64,000 nucleotides of DNA from Monarcha castaneiventris obscurior (GCA_026261815.1 JAMPIT010000230.1:3729501-3793500); one strand, 5' to 3'; shown: positions 48,360 to 60,235, counted from the stretch's first letter. The notes: a model not told the origin generated them from the sequence alone. Numbers and translations are program-made.

Positions 48360-48469
48360 CTGGATGCAATCCTGTGCCACGTGCTCTGGGATGACCCTGC
48401 TTGAGCAGGGAGGTCAGACCAGATGGCCCATTATGATACCTTCCAACCTGACCCATTCTGTGATTTTGC
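48360..48469 (+). mobile_element. CR1 LINE 3'-end fragment
   Basis: The plus strand carries the avian CR1 tail in order: GATGACCCTGCTTGAGCAGG, GAGGTCAGACCAGATGGCCC, a TACCTTCCAACCTGACCCAT block and TTCTGTGATTTTG. These match the canonical CCTGCTTGAGCAGG..TTGGAC.AGATGATC..CCTTCCAACC..ATTCTGTGATT tail. Only about 110 bp is present, as is usual for 5'-truncated CR1. Confidence 0.88.
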
Positions 48470-49754
48470 TTCTGCTCCTATCCACAACTCTCCATTTGGA
48501 AAAGTACACAAGTCTTATAAAAAACGAATGTTTTCAGCAGAAAGAATAATTTAAAACCCTCACAAAATAAACCTAAACCTATTTCTGTCTACAATCCAAA
48601 TTGATTTAAACACAAGCCTTCCACACTGTGGATTTGTCCAATTACATCTTGCTCAAAAGGAAAACACCTGCCTGTAACTGGACATTTAAAAATCTCTTTT
48701 CTTCATAGTCTACAGAACATAATTCAACAGCTTTCTGTCCCTCATCAAAAGCCCACAGCAGGAACTTCAGAAAACTGAAGAGAAATTTGCCACTGTTTAA
48801 GGCATTTACATATTTCTGCAAATATGATATATACACCTTACTGTACCATGACCCAGGAAAACCTAACTGCAGCACAATAAACACAGATCTCCTAAACTCA
48901 GTGGAAACAGCAGAAAAACTGTTCAGAACACTTATACCTTAGGAAGCAAAAATACTGAAACCTTAGGTGACATGTAAAAACTGCAATGATTGTGCAATAT
49001 ATAAAAAAGCTTTGTTAACACGAAGTCCAGAAAAGCACGAAATCATCAACCTGCAACTCCCAAAGACTAAAAAGAAATAGTGATGAGAAAATGAAACACT
49101 AACTTGTCACACTGACACACTTTTTGTATAGAATTTCAACAACAAGAAATAAATACTCTGGACTGATGAACCATTTTCCCTGGAACACGACTCGAATAGA
49201 GAGCAAGATGTTGCAGAAAGTGACAGGCTTGAGGATTCTTTTCACTTATCAAATTTAATCCTAGTCAAACCACAACGATTTGTACAAGACAGTTCTTGCA
49301 TGGTAATTCCTAATGTAACAAAACCACAAAATTATTTACCAAACCATTAGAAACGCTGATCAAGAAAATATCTGGCAGAGTAACAGAGACAAGTTGCAGA
49401 AGGTTCTTCTCTAAAGCCAGTTTAGAAAGCTTTAACACATTTTGAAAAGTACCAAAATTAATGCATATATGAAAAATATTAAAAGTTTAAAAAGCACAGC
49501 ATTATGTATATCTGCATTTGAAGCATATTGTATGAAAAATACGACAAATTTTCTTCTAATTTGCTCTAACTTAAATTCTCACCAGAGCAGCTTTATGATG
49601 GCTGACTTTTTAATTATTTACCAGAACATTAACTCCTTGAAGAAATAAACTAACGCTTGCTTAGGAGAATAAATGCATATTATACGAAATAGGTGAATTT
49701 GATGAGTTATACTGAAATTTAATAAACGTATAACGAAACACTGCAGGTGCTTAC

Positions 49755-50488
49755 CTGTCTGGATCTGGGTCTTCCAGGGGAAAACTTGCGTTTGGTGATG
49801 GCCGGTTTCCCCATGCCGATTTTTGGAGTGACTGATATGTAGGTGGTTGGGAGAGTGCTCCCAGCAGCTGGAGGCAGCACTGGGGGCTGACTGTGCTGCA
49901 CATCTCGTGCAGAATGCAAGTCTAGAGACACATCTGGCGAGGAAGACACATTTGTCTTGTTTAGATTAAGTGATGGGGGAAGTGAGGGGCAAATCTCAGC
50001 TGGTGCTTTTATGGGTTTGTCTCCAACTGGTGAGCTATTTGCAACACCTCCATTTGAAGCAGTAGTTTCTACTTCTAGCAGAGCTGGTGCTTCTAACCTT
50101 TCATGGGTTTCTTCCTTTTCTACATCTTTCTGCATTTTTATTATTTCCAGTTGTTGTTCTATGGGGACAGAAATATCTCCTTTTCTTTCAGTCTCCAGCA
50201 TTTCTGGTGTCACAGTCATGGTCTCAGGTACTGAAGACAGAGACCGAGAGTCTGCTGTGGACACTTCTGATACCTCCACACTACCCTGAGGCAGCTGTGT
50301 CTCTTCAGCTTGTTTGTCCAACTCCTGCTGTGCTACAGCTTGAACACCTTCCACCACTTCCATCATTTTCTCAGTCTGACTGTCACCAGATACGGGTGTC
50401 TTTTTAGGAGACATTTCCATTACAGCTGAACTGATTTCAGCAGAGACTTCTGCTTCCAGTTGTGCGGTCTCTTCCTCTGGTGATATAC
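49755..50488 (-). CDS. KMT2C: KMT2C exon w7, 734-nt variable acidic linker
   Basis: Window residues 298-542 (phase 1 in, 0 out). The acceptor is AATTACAG above 50488 and the donor is GTAAGC below 49755. It opens ISPEEETAQLEAEVSAEISS and is rich in Glu, Ser, Val and Pro. It carries spans such as VEEVSEVSTADSRSLSS-like text and PLKAPAEI-type Pro/Ala runs, and ends with the conserved TYISVTPKIGMGKPAITKRK and FSPGRPRSRQ. The last 30 residues are strongly conserved, with GRPRS like an AT hook. The acidic part is probably disordered and evolves quickly. The frame upstream stays open into the intron to a Met that is not a start. Confidence 0.95.
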
Positions 50489-52070
50489 CTGTAATTAAGT
50501 ACAACCACATTAAAGGCTCAGTGTGAAAAAATTTCTGGTGTACTGGTCAACAAATATACTTGGTACACATCGTGCAGGCCAAGCATGTATCACTTTACTT
50601 CAGTGAATTTAATATGTAGCTTAAAATATACTTCATAAATATCTTTCTTTGTACCTATTTTTACAGTCATCTGTATTTTTAGCTCATTATTTTTCTTCCC
50701 TGAAAACACACCAGAGTAAATTGGAAGAAAGCAGACCCAATATTAATTTTTGAGGAATGGAACACACACTTCCAGATAGGCGGCCAAAAGTAGTTTCTTC
50801 TTTTTAATTTCTGTGTATTGAAGATGCATGCTATCATAAAGTAATGTATTTTAAGTTACTGTCCCAACACTTTCAAAAAGCTAAGAAGAACAGGGCAAGT
50901 ACAACTAAAAAACATTTTCCTCCTAAAACTCTTTCAGACTTTAGGAAACCAGCTGAAATGAAAACAGCTGCTGCTGGTTTAATTTCATTTACTAATTTAA
51001 TAGGAATTTCTCTCAAAAATATTTGTCCAGCCTTCCCTTGAACCAAATCAAGCACCTTTCATGCATAACTTTCTTCATCAAGGAGCTCCAGAGTTCTTGT
51101 TCCACTCTATTAAGAACCACATTCTTTGCTCTGAATTTGGCTTCTCACACCTTCCTTTGATAGGCCCTGATTCTCTTACAGGCCACTTACTCTCTATTAC
51201 ACTTGTACCCTTCTTAAACTCACACTGCTACAACTTCCTCACCCACTAAGTTCACAGACAGCATTTTATCATGAATATTTCTTCAGAGTTTAAATCTGTG
51301 GCCCTTCTACCACAGGCTGTGACACGTAACTCAGAGATCACAGCTAATCTGAAAACTTTGGGTTTTTTTACTTTGTCTTTAAATGCAAGTTCTTGTCTCC
51401 CCTTATAGCAGCCATCCTCCAGCATCATCTAGGACTGAATAGGACATACTGGCAAGTTCTTTACCCTTGATATTGGTCACTAAGACATTTAGAGGAGCTG
51501 ACCCTTCTTTAGCTGCTCCTCCCTGTGTGTTTAATGAGATGTGGTTTCTCCCAAAACAGAAATGATCAGCTGCTGCAACCCTGTCTGGAAGATAATCTTT
51601 TACTTACCCAGGAAAAAAAAAAAACAAAACCAAACCCCCAAAAAAACTCCAGGAAATCCTTAACCAAGGATACCTGTGGAGTTACAACCACAAGAAAAGT
51701 GTGAGTGACTGTATTTGAATAGCAACATCACCGAGTTTTACTACAAACTTTGAGTGTACAACACATTCAGCTATTTTTCCAGCTTGGGAAAAGCCAGTCC
51801 CAACAAAAAAGTAAAACAAACAAAAAGAAGTAATGCAACACAAATATTCTGAGGACTCTCTTTGCCTTCCTAAAACACTTCTTCAGCAAAGAAGTTAATA
51901 CTCTTGGCTTGAGAGCTCAGACAGAACTGTTGCAATGTGTCTCCTACTGCTTTCCAGGCACTTTTTCTTCTTACATTTATAAAGCACTACAAACCTTACT
52001 GACTGGAAGGGGTTCTGGTTCTGAAGGGTTCTGAACTGGTATTTTCTCAGAGTGCTAAACTCCTTCTTAC
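50489..52070 (-). other. KMT2C intron w6-w7
   Basis: 1,582 bp. It contains a degraded CR1/L3-like 3' region at 50955-51310 and an A/C-rich run at 51613-51647. Confidence 0.65.
50955..51310 (-). mobile_element. Degraded CR1/L3-like 3' region
   Basis: On the minus strand, near 51050-50960, words run in the order of a CR1/L3 3' untranslated tail: GGTTCAAGGGAAGGCTGGAC, a AAATATTTTTGAGAGAAAT block (cf. GGACAAATTTTTGGAGGAGAAA), then ATTAAATTAGTAAATGAAAT. The stretch above is compatible but unclear. The similarity was judged by eye and the limits are approximate. Confidence 0.5.
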
Positions 52071-52178
52071 CTTCACACCCAACAGCTGATTCCTGATCAG
52101 GGCCATCACCAGTAATGGGTTGTTCCTGAAATGCCATATCCTCTCCACCACTTTCCATTTCCATTTCATTTGTACAAG
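52071..52178 (-). CDS. KMT2C: KMT2C exon w6
   Basis: Window residues 262-297 (108 nt, phase 1 in and out). The acceptor is CTCCTTAAG above 52178 and the donor is GTAAGA below 52071. It encodes CTNEMEMESGGEDMAFQEQP and then ITGDGPDQESAVGCE. The NEMEMESGGEDMAFQEQ stretch aligns with an equivalent NEMEVEG..D.MVFSEQ run recalled from the human protein, which supports orthology. The exon is acidic and probably disordered, part of the fast-evolving linker. The AAG acceptor has a poor pyrimidine tract. Confidence 0.9.
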
Positions 52179-54595
52179 CTTAAGGAGAAGCAAAGCAGTT
52201 ATTAAAATTGCTGTGTTTATTCTATTACTTCAGCATCAGCAACTGCTGTCACTGTTTGACCTCTTGGCTATGGAGACTGGTATTTAATGATGATAGGATT
52301 TAGGACAAGTCAGGTCAATGAGAAGGTTAAGGAGACTACACAGTACTCCTTAAAAATTAAGAACCTTTTACTCATTAACACAGAAGCTTGTTATACCTTT
52401 CAGATGGTAAAACACGCCTGTAAGGCAATTACACACACCTAATAATGAAAATATACACACGGTCACAGACTTTTGCACAGCCTGAGCAATACAAGAAAGA
52501 ATTTTCTTAAATTCCAAGTCTGTAAAATTCAACAGAACTGGCAGCATGAAGGCTTCAAATTTGTATACAAATACTACAGTGGATTATGGCACAGATACAA
52601 ATTCCATCTAATGATCAGCACTTGGAACACTGATTTGCACCTTACCTGTTCAACAACAGCTAAAACTGAGTTTTGCCACTTTAGAACTAACATGTCTTAA
52701 TCTTTGTGTGGAAAAGGTACTGTTGAATGCTTTTTTGGCTGACAGGATCATTATAGAGGACAAAAACCGGACATACTTCTTTTTCCCCCCCTTGTGTAAG
52801 AGCTCTTTCAGTTAAGGAAACTCATTAAAATGCACTAGACTAAGTATGGAAAACAAAGTATATAGAAAGCATTAACTTGAAGGGAACTGATCCTCTATGG
52901 ATGTTAGCACAAAAAAAAGCGAAACAAATATTTCTGCATCAAGAAAGTATTTTTTAAGTTCAAAAAGCCAGCAACTATTAAATGATACTACTTTTAGCAC
53001 CCTAAAAGCTGCTCTCAGACTCTGCCAACTTTAAAGAGATATTTTAACTGCGAGGAAATGATCATTGAGACTGGCTCCAAATCTGATTTTAGAGTACAAA
53101 AGTGCTCTCCTGGGTATAAAACACTGCATGACTGTACTAATGTAATAGCTCCAGATTACTCCTAGCAGCTGCCATGACAGTCCTGTTCTTCCTTGGGGAG
53201 AAGAGCATGCTTGTCAATGCTTCTACTAGCAAGGAATCCTAACAGAGGCATTACTTAAAACTTCAGCCTTCCAGATAGACCTGCAACTTATTCAAAAGGG
53301 GTTTTTGTAGGAGACTGGGAGTTATCCCACTGTATGTTTAGTTTTGGACATCTTCAAAATGCTCTAAGAACACTGCCTGGGAGCCCACAAACTCTCCTAG
53401 GCTTTCAGAAGGGAAATGATTTGCAAAGGCCACTCTTCCTAACCTGGCGCCCGTGCACGCTGACAGAGTGAACTCATTTACAGACATTTACTTTGTGTCA
53501 CTCCTCTTCTTCCAGGAGCACCTTTTCCATCATGTCTTTACTGCTTACAAAAGGTAAGGTACAGGCTAACATCAAAGGGGACGACTTGTTTATAAACATC
53601 AGTTTGAACATAGACATTAGAGCTTTGTTGTAGTTCAACACTTCCCCTTTCCTGCCAAAATTTACCAGGCTTTCAAATCCATAGATACTTAGGGGTAACA
53701 AAAGATCAGTGCACAAGCACTGCTGCTTAAGCCCAAAAAATGCACATGGCAGTGGTCGTGCAGTTAATCTGCTACATTTTACCTTGCTTCTGAATTTAAC
53801 CACAGCTGTACTTCTCCAGGGAAATTCAGCCTGGATGAGTGTAGGTGCTGCCCAACAAAGCATGTGGTGGGAAATACACAAGGGTGTTGAGTATGAGTTT
53901 ATTTCACAGCTCTTGTGGATGACCCAGTGGATTCAGATCAGCAGATCCATATTCTCTCTGTGCTTCCTCACTACTACTGATTTTTTAAAAAACTACATTT
54001 TCCACAACCTCCCTTTCTGCCTTCTGGTTGGCTTGTCCACTTAGACACGAATCTCTCAGAAGGAAGATGACTGATAATATGTTACTTTGAAAAAGGACAA
54101 GCTGTCCAGTTGAGTATACACCTATCCCTTGAACACAGTCCTGCTGCCACTGCTTTATCCTTCCTGGATACAGAGAGGAGAATGAGTACTATGAGACTGT
54201 CCAGCAGCAAGAGAGAAACAGGAGAACTGGATGTCTCCAGGAACATGCACCAGGCACAAATGAGCAAAATAGCCAGGCTGCCCAATGAATACATTTATGA
54301 ACTGTACCACATAAAAAAAAAAACTAGAGAACCTTATAGCTACAGGTTGAGAGGCTGGAGCTGGAAGGCTGAGAGTCACAATTAAGATGCTCTAACCCAT
54401 GTTTGTATAGAGCATCCTAAAGGCAGAAAGAGAAGCCACCCACAAATTGCTTGAGCAGCTGCTGTAAGAAAAAGGAAGGGATGAACTCCACAGAGTAGAT
54501 TTTGATTGGTTGGTTCACAAAAGACTTGGTGGGAGAGCTGCAGATGTTATATTTGAAGTTAGCATTTTGGAACTGTGAAGTTTAAGTTTGATTAC
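52179..54595 (-). other. KMT2C intron w5-w6
   Basis: 2,417 bp. Only unique sequence was seen; the open frames at 53498-53881 and 53709-54044 are not supported. Confidence 0.7.
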
Positions 54596-54756
54596 CTGTT
54601 ATACTGTCAGGTTCAGGAATGAGTTCAGAAGTGTTCATTACATCACATGGCTGAGTCTGATCCCCTTCTCCTTGTCTACAAAGAGTGCAGATGTAGTCTT
54701 TCAACTGAGAGTCCAATTCACTACCTGGAGATCTGTCACACTCTATGTGAATCCAT
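54596..54756 (-). CDS. KMT2C: KMT2C exon w5, end of PHD cluster 1
   Basis: Window residues 209-261 (161 nt, phase 2 in, 1 out). The acceptor is CTCCCCAG above 54756 and the donor is GTAATC below 54596. It encodes WIHIECDRSPGSELDSQLKD, then YICTLCRQGEGDQTQPCDVM and NTSELIPEPDSIT. HIEC and YICTLC are the last four zinc ligands of the fourth finger. ELDSQLK is conserved but the residues after YICTLC differ strongly from the human sequence as I recall it. Confidence 0.94.
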
Positions 54757-55504
54757 CTGGGGAGATTAATTTATTGTGATTTAATTTACTGACTATGATT
54801 TTAGTAATGAAAGTACAGAGCATCATAGTAAAAATCCATTAAAAAATAGCACTGCTTCCCATTCCTATGGGGAAATAAAGATTTTCAACCAATGCTTGAT
54901 TACAGAGAATTTTAGAGGAATAAGCATGATATGTCACCATGTCAAGCAGTGAACAAACTTAAACATGAAGACTTAAACTGTCCCTAAAGCCAACTGGACT
55001 CTACAAGATGTGCAGCATCATCATAAAGTTGCACAATGAGATGCAATACCATTGAATGAAACATGGCTTATATTCTTAAAATACTCCAAATTTTTTTTTA
55101 AATTACTGAAATAGAAGAACACATAAAATTAAACAAAAGACAAACTTGAAAATGAAAAAAAACCCAGATCACTGCAAACAACAGTTTTGAAACTTTAGGA
55201 CAATGACCTTCCAGCCTGCTTCCTCACAACATAGGTGCAATGCAAGAAGCAGCAGCAGCTTGCAGCAAGTAACTGCCAGGTATCCTCAGGTAACTGCCAA
55301 TTAAGACTTATTTGCTAAGATTAGAACAAAGCTACCTGCTATTGTTCATTGTATTTAGGGATGAAGAATCAAGGAGCTGCACAAGATCCTGCGGCACAGT
55401 GCATCAAACACAGCGTACATCCTTCCCAGAAACACATCGGTGTCACACAGCTCATCATAAGCTTTATGCATTTTAGTAAAAATCAACAAAAGCTGGATTC
55501 TTAC
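54757..55504 (-). other. KMT2C intron w4-w5
   Basis: 748 bp with nothing recognised. Confidence 0.75.
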
Positions 55505-55677
55505 CTTTTGCACATGTGACAATGCAACATATCTTTCTGGAAGTCTTGGAGGCACAGTTTTTCACAGAAGGGACAAGATAAGTTGTCTTGCTGTTGGTAA
55601 CAACTGTCACATACCAAACAATTATGGTGCCACTGACAACTTGTTCGTGTGCCACACTCAGCACATACTCTACAGTT
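55505..55677 (-). CDS. KMT2C: KMT2C exon w4, PHD finger
   Basis: Window residues 151-208 (173 nt, phase 0 in, 2 out). The acceptor is GATCTCTAG above 55677 and the donor is GTAAGA below 55505. It encodes NCRVCAECGTRTSCQWHHNC, then LVCDSCYQQQDNLSCPFCEK and LCLQDFQKDMLHCHMCKR. CPFC and HCHMC supply the first four ligands of the fourth PHD; CRVC, CAEC and CDSC belong to the finger junction. The loop EKLCLQDF replaces the GKCYHPEL I recall from the human protein, although all eight zinc ligands of the finger remain. Confidence 0.95.
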
Positions 55678-56484
55678 CTAGAGATCACAAGAATTTAGTA
55701 GTTAATTATGGTATTTCACAATGGGATAGAACTGCCATTAACTGACATTTTCCTGTTTTGAATTAAATTTAATAGCTTTTGTCCTTGATAACACATAAAG
55801 TTAACCAAAATCTGATAGCAGAGCATGAATAACCTGCACAACAGCAAGAAGTTTCCTGGCACTACTCCCTGACTTGAAAGAAGTATTTCTTATGAGACCA
55901 AACTTTTTTATTGCTAATGTCAAGTTACCTTATGACTGCCACAAACTGATATAACATTATATACACCTCATATACAGAGATCTCCCTTATATATTGGAAT
56001 TACTTACAAAAAGTTACTTATAAAACAACAAATTCATCCTGCCCTCCTCAAATGCAAAGGAACCCACGAGCTGCAGAACTGCTGTTTTGGTAAGCAAGAA
56101 GGAGTTGAATATAAAGAGACTTCAAGTATAGATTACATATACTACTATGTAGCTTTGAGTTTACATTTTTGTTCCCATTGTATCACGAGAGCAGCTGTTA
56201 TTAACTGAAGGTTATCCACTCCACCTGCATCCTACACATCTCTTTTCCCTATGGAGGTTGATTTACTGTCCTATACAGGCTGCTTCAGCCACAGCCCTGA
56301 CAGCTTCCCCCATGGAGCAGCTGTAGAGCCACAGGATTTACATCCAAATGGGATTCCTTCATAAATTACAAATTACATTACACAGCAACAGCAATCCACA
56401 ATACACCTGGAACAGCATAGTGTGGATAACAAAGTTTGGGCTCTTTTAAATGACAAGGAATTACTCTGAAACCTTTCCACTTAC
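55678..56484 (-). other. KMT2C intron w3-w4
   Basis: 807 bp with no recognisable feature. Confidence 0.75.
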
Positions 56485-56599
56485 TTTACATTTCCAACCA
56501 TTTGTTGGTACAGCATCCATAACTGGTTGTAGACAGAAAGTGTGGTAGCCTTTGTCGCATGTATCGCACACCAGCATCTTGTTGTCTTCCCCAGAGTGT
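56485..56599 (-). CDS. KMT2C: KMT2C exon w3, PHD finger
   Basis: Window residues 113-150 (115 nt, phase 2 in, 0 out). The acceptor is CTTTCCTTAG above 56599 and the donor is GTAAGT below 56485. It encodes HSGEDNKMLVCDTCDKGYHT and then FCLQPVMDAVPTNGWKCK. CDTC, YHTFC and the final KCK-NCR (into w4) are canonical C4HC3 ligands. It continues CQNCK from w2. In the family this finger sits in the first cluster, a chromatin-reading module. Confidence 0.97.
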
Positions 56600-59408
56600 C
56601 TAAGGAAAGTAACAAGTGATCAAAAATTACTTAAATAAGCAGCAAGAAAATATCTGTTTCATGGAAAGTTGAAACAGGAAGACCCAGGTGTGCACACAGA
56701 AATATACAAATACTACTTAAAAATATGCCCAGAGACAATGCCTTCAAATTCATTTTTAAATATGAGTGCAGACTACTATGTTTATTCACCAAGAGCTGAG
56801 CCTGTACAACCATTCTGAATTCTAGGTACTGGCCCACTTTCACATACACACGTGTAGACAGACTGAATGGCCTTTCTGTACTGAATTCAGTTCAAGATCT
56901 ATGCTAGGTATTTTATTTCTTTCTGAAGAAAATATCCAGTTGTACTTGTTTCTGCAGTCTGCCTGTAATTTTTCCAAAGGAAAAAGGAGCCATCAAGTCT
57001 GAGTACCAGGGCTCCTACAATGTCAGACAATATGACTGCAAGAACAAAACAAACATTAAAGGAAGAGATTTCAATTTTTCTGCAATGATGTACTACAGAG
57101 CTCCACCACAGATTCCAGCGATAAAATAAATTTGCTGAGAATAAGACAAATAGTTTGGTAATATCTAAAGGCACTGTGTTCTGCCTTAGTTTAAAAATAA
57201 ATTAATTCAGTAAGTAAACATGCAACAAGATTTGCCTAGATAAAGCCTTGCAGTATATGGCATTATACATGCTAGATAGCACCTCATTACCTGGGTGACC
57301 TGGTATTTTAGGAACTCCTCTCTTTGCATGAAGATATGTTTAAAATGTTCTTCCAATAATGGCGAAAAACTGCCATACTGCATTTAGTAATATAGAATCA
57401 AAGAATGGTTTGGGTTGGAAGGGACCTTAAAGACCACCCAGTTCTATGGGTAGGGATGCCTCCCACTAGACCAGGTTGCTCAAAGCCCATTCAGCCTGGC
57501 CTTGAACACTTCCAGGGTGAGGCATCCGTGGCTTCTCCAGGCAACCTATTCTGAGTGCCTCTCTGCCCGGCCTGTACTTGTGCTTGGGATTGCCCCAAAC
57601 CAGGTGCAGGACACTGCAGTTGGCCATGTTCAGGAGGTTCACACAGCCCCACCTCTCCAGCCTGCCCAGGTCCCTCTGCATGGTGCCCCTTCTTGTCAGC
57701 ATCACCTGCCCCACACAGATTGGTGTCGCTGGCAAATCTGCTGAGGGTGCCCTCATCCCACTGCCCACGTCATAACAAAGATGTTTAACAGCACCAGTCC
57801 CAATTCCAACCCCTGAAGAACAACATTCATCACTGGTCTCCACGTGGACCTCGAGCCACTGACCCCAGCTCTTTGGGTGCTGCCATCGAGCCAATTCCTA
57901 ACCCACAGAGTGCTCCATCTGTCCAATCCATTTCTCTCCAGTTTAGAGACAAGGACCCTGTGCTGGACAGAGCTGAACACTTTGCACAAGCCCAGGTAGC
58001 TGACATCAGTTGTTCTTCATCTACCAATTCTGTAACCCCATCACAGCAGGCACCAGATTTTTCAGGCACAGTTTTCCCTCAGTGAAGTCACGGTGTCTGC
58101 CACCATCACCTCCTTATGTCCCATGTGACTCAGCACAGTTTCCAGGAGGATCTGCTCCATGACCTTGCCAGGCACAGAGGTGAGACTGACTGGCCTGTGG
58201 TTCCCCAGGTCTTCCTTGCTTCCTTTTGTAAAAAAGGGCCTTATGTTTTTCCTTTTCCAGTCAGTGGGAACTTCACCAGACTGCCACAACTTCTCAAATA
58301 CGATGGACAGTGGCTTAGCCACTTCATCCACCAGTTCCCTCAGAACCCATGGATGTATCTCACAAGGTCCCATGGACTGGGAGTGAACACATCACATTTT
58401 CTCTACTTTTCCACAAGAGACGATTTGTTAGCAGATGGTGTAATTACCCAGTACAATATTTTTAGGGATACTTCTTAGAACATGCTTCTCTATTCTAGCT
58501 TCATTGCTGAGATTTGCTATCTGCTGGGCGTGATCAGGGAACACTCTTTCTTTGAAGTGGGTTGAGTGAATGCTAGCAAATACCAAGTGTTCTGCTTGGA
58601 AAACGGGAAAGCACCGACTGGTCAGATACATGAGGCAGTAGTAAAGTGTGTTTTTTTCCTTCATACTGTCCCAGCTGATCGGACCAAAGCTGAACAAAAC
58701 TCTTCTTTTTCAGTAAGTCCTTCAAAAAAACAAGCAAGCAAAAGAACCCTGCAGTGCCCATCAGATTAAGTTTTAAGAGAACAAGCCCACAAGCAGTCAG
58801 AATTTTCTAAGTGAACCCTTATAGTGCCACAGCAATTAAATTTCATTGTCTCTGTCTTTGTCTGGTACAACTACTCAATCACAGCAGCTCATGTCACTTT
58901 GTTTCTTTGCTCAACTAAGCCACAGTTTTGTTTTCATAATGACTCTTGATGTGCCTCTGAAAGACATTATGAAATGAGAGAAGACCTCATACCTGCCCAG
59001 TGTGTAGGTACAAGCACAACTGAACTGTCAGCTGAATAAGAGCAAAGGTTCCCAGACTGTGAAGGCACTACATTAAAATAATTTGTTTATTTGGCAAATT
59101 TGAGAAAAATCCTCCTGTATAAAAGGGAGGAAAAAATCAGAATGTTTTGTTGCTTTCCAGAACCTGCCAAGATAATGGTAACTCTGGGGGTAAAACACAC
59201 AGGACTTCCAGCTCAGCTCTTCCAGAACAAAGTTTCCAACAAAAGGGTTTGCTCAGCTACTTAATACAGTATCATAACAGACAGAGATGGGAAAATGATC
59301 TACACTTTTTGGAAAAAAACCCCAAACACTTAATAAAATAGGCATTTCAAAATCACAGCACATAAATCTCACACCATCCTCCCTCCATGTCCTGTAAGTC
59401 TCACTTAC
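56600..59408 (-). other. KMT2C intron w2-w3
   Basis: 2,809 bp. About 1 kb, 57391-58390, is an internally deleted CR1 LINE, described separately. The rest is unremarkable. Confidence 0.75.
57391..58390 (-). mobile_element. CR1 LINE, internally deleted, ORF2 plus 3' end
   Basis: The minus strand begins GPCEIHPWVLRELVDEVAKP and continues through WQSGEVPTDWK, HRPVSLTSVPGKVMEQILLE, then in shifted frames VLVSKLERNGLDRWST, WVRNWLDGSTQR, RDLGRLERW and VLHLVWGNPKHKYR. These are in CR1 reverse-transcriptase order. After PKHKYRPG the sequence passes directly into the 3' tail (GTCTAGTGGGAGGCATCCCT, TTCCAACCCAAACCATTC, ending TTGATTCTATA). The C-terminal end of ORF2 is therefore missing. The catalytic box reads FASDTNLCG instead of FADD. 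Frameshifts also break it, so it is dead. Confidence 0.93.
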
Positions 59409-59580
59409 TTGCAGTTCTGGCACACTTTGCAATCAGGACACTGCCAACCTGCTCTTTTTAAAGGTGTAACTTGAATGTCCAGACACATCCCATGGTAGTG
59501 CTGGCCACAGGTAGTACAAAAAAGTTGATCTAAGAGGTCTCCAGGGCTATCGCACACTGCACAATTTGCTTCTTCCTTTG
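59409..59580 (-). CDS. KMT2C: KMT2C exon w2, PHD finger
   Basis: Window residues 55-112 (172 nt, phase 1 in, 2 out). The acceptor is TCTTTATAG above 59580 and the donor is GTAAGT below 59409. It encodes KEEANCAVCDSPGDLLDQLF, then CTTCGQHYHGMCLDIQVTPL and KRAGWQCPDCKVCQNC. CAVC, CTTC, HYHGMC and CPDC form a complete canonical PHD, and CKVCQNC starts the next. The tryptophan of GWQC is the conserved W before the last Cys pair. Confidence 0.97.
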
Positions 59581-60235
59581 CTATAAAGACATAATTTTTT
59601 TAATTATTATTTTGTTCAAAATTATGAACAATTCAATGAATCAAAAAAATTACTTAGTTCTTATGCATACAAAACTTGATCATTCTTACAAAATTCAAAA
59701 TTAATAAATATATTTAATAGCTACTACTTTAGTTCAGTTTTCTCAACTATTCTCATAACAGAAGTACATTCATTTTAAACCTTAATGAAGTCTTACAAAA
59801 AGAAACAGTTTTATTCTCCTCGAGATAAAGCCGCGAGCTTTGGAACCAACTCCTCTGTGGAACAAGTGAAAAATAAGTCCCTAAGAGGTCTAAATCTATT
59901 ATTTAGCTGAAGTGTTTGCAAGAAGGTTGCTCTAACTTGAGTTAGGACAAGCCAAGTCTATCAATTTGAACTAAAAACTGACAGAAGACAAGCCTTACCA
60001 GTAAACCTCTTCCATGCTCTGTCATTAAAAGAAAAATACTTTGCTGTGCAGCACTGCTGATCTTTAAAAACTGAAGAGTATGAACTCACACCTTTCCTAT
60101 CCCTGAACACACATGAATTCTTGGGTACATGAACTGTGAAAGTGTAACTAAACAAATGCAGCCTTAAGCTGATCCTAGAACAGAGACGTTTTCATAAAAC
60201 CTGCTCATTGTGTCATATGAAGACGGTGTACTTAC
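59581..60235 (-). other. KMT2C intron w1-w2
   Basis: 655 bp, AT-rich at its 5' part in transcript order. Nothing was recognised. Confidence 0.75.

Larger units (their letters stand above)
42576..49754 (-). other. KMT2C intron w7-w8, largest in window
   Basis: 7,179 bp. It contains A-rich runs at 42622-42672 and 45654-45690, and a short CR1 3' end at 48360-48469. The many open frames, such as 44227-44577 and 47920-48252, have no splice support or family resemblance. No exon was found. Confidence 0.7.

Noticed and set aside
57502..57788. Several overlapping plus-strand frames of 65-80 codons
   Set aside because: These are antisense shadows of the CR1 element.
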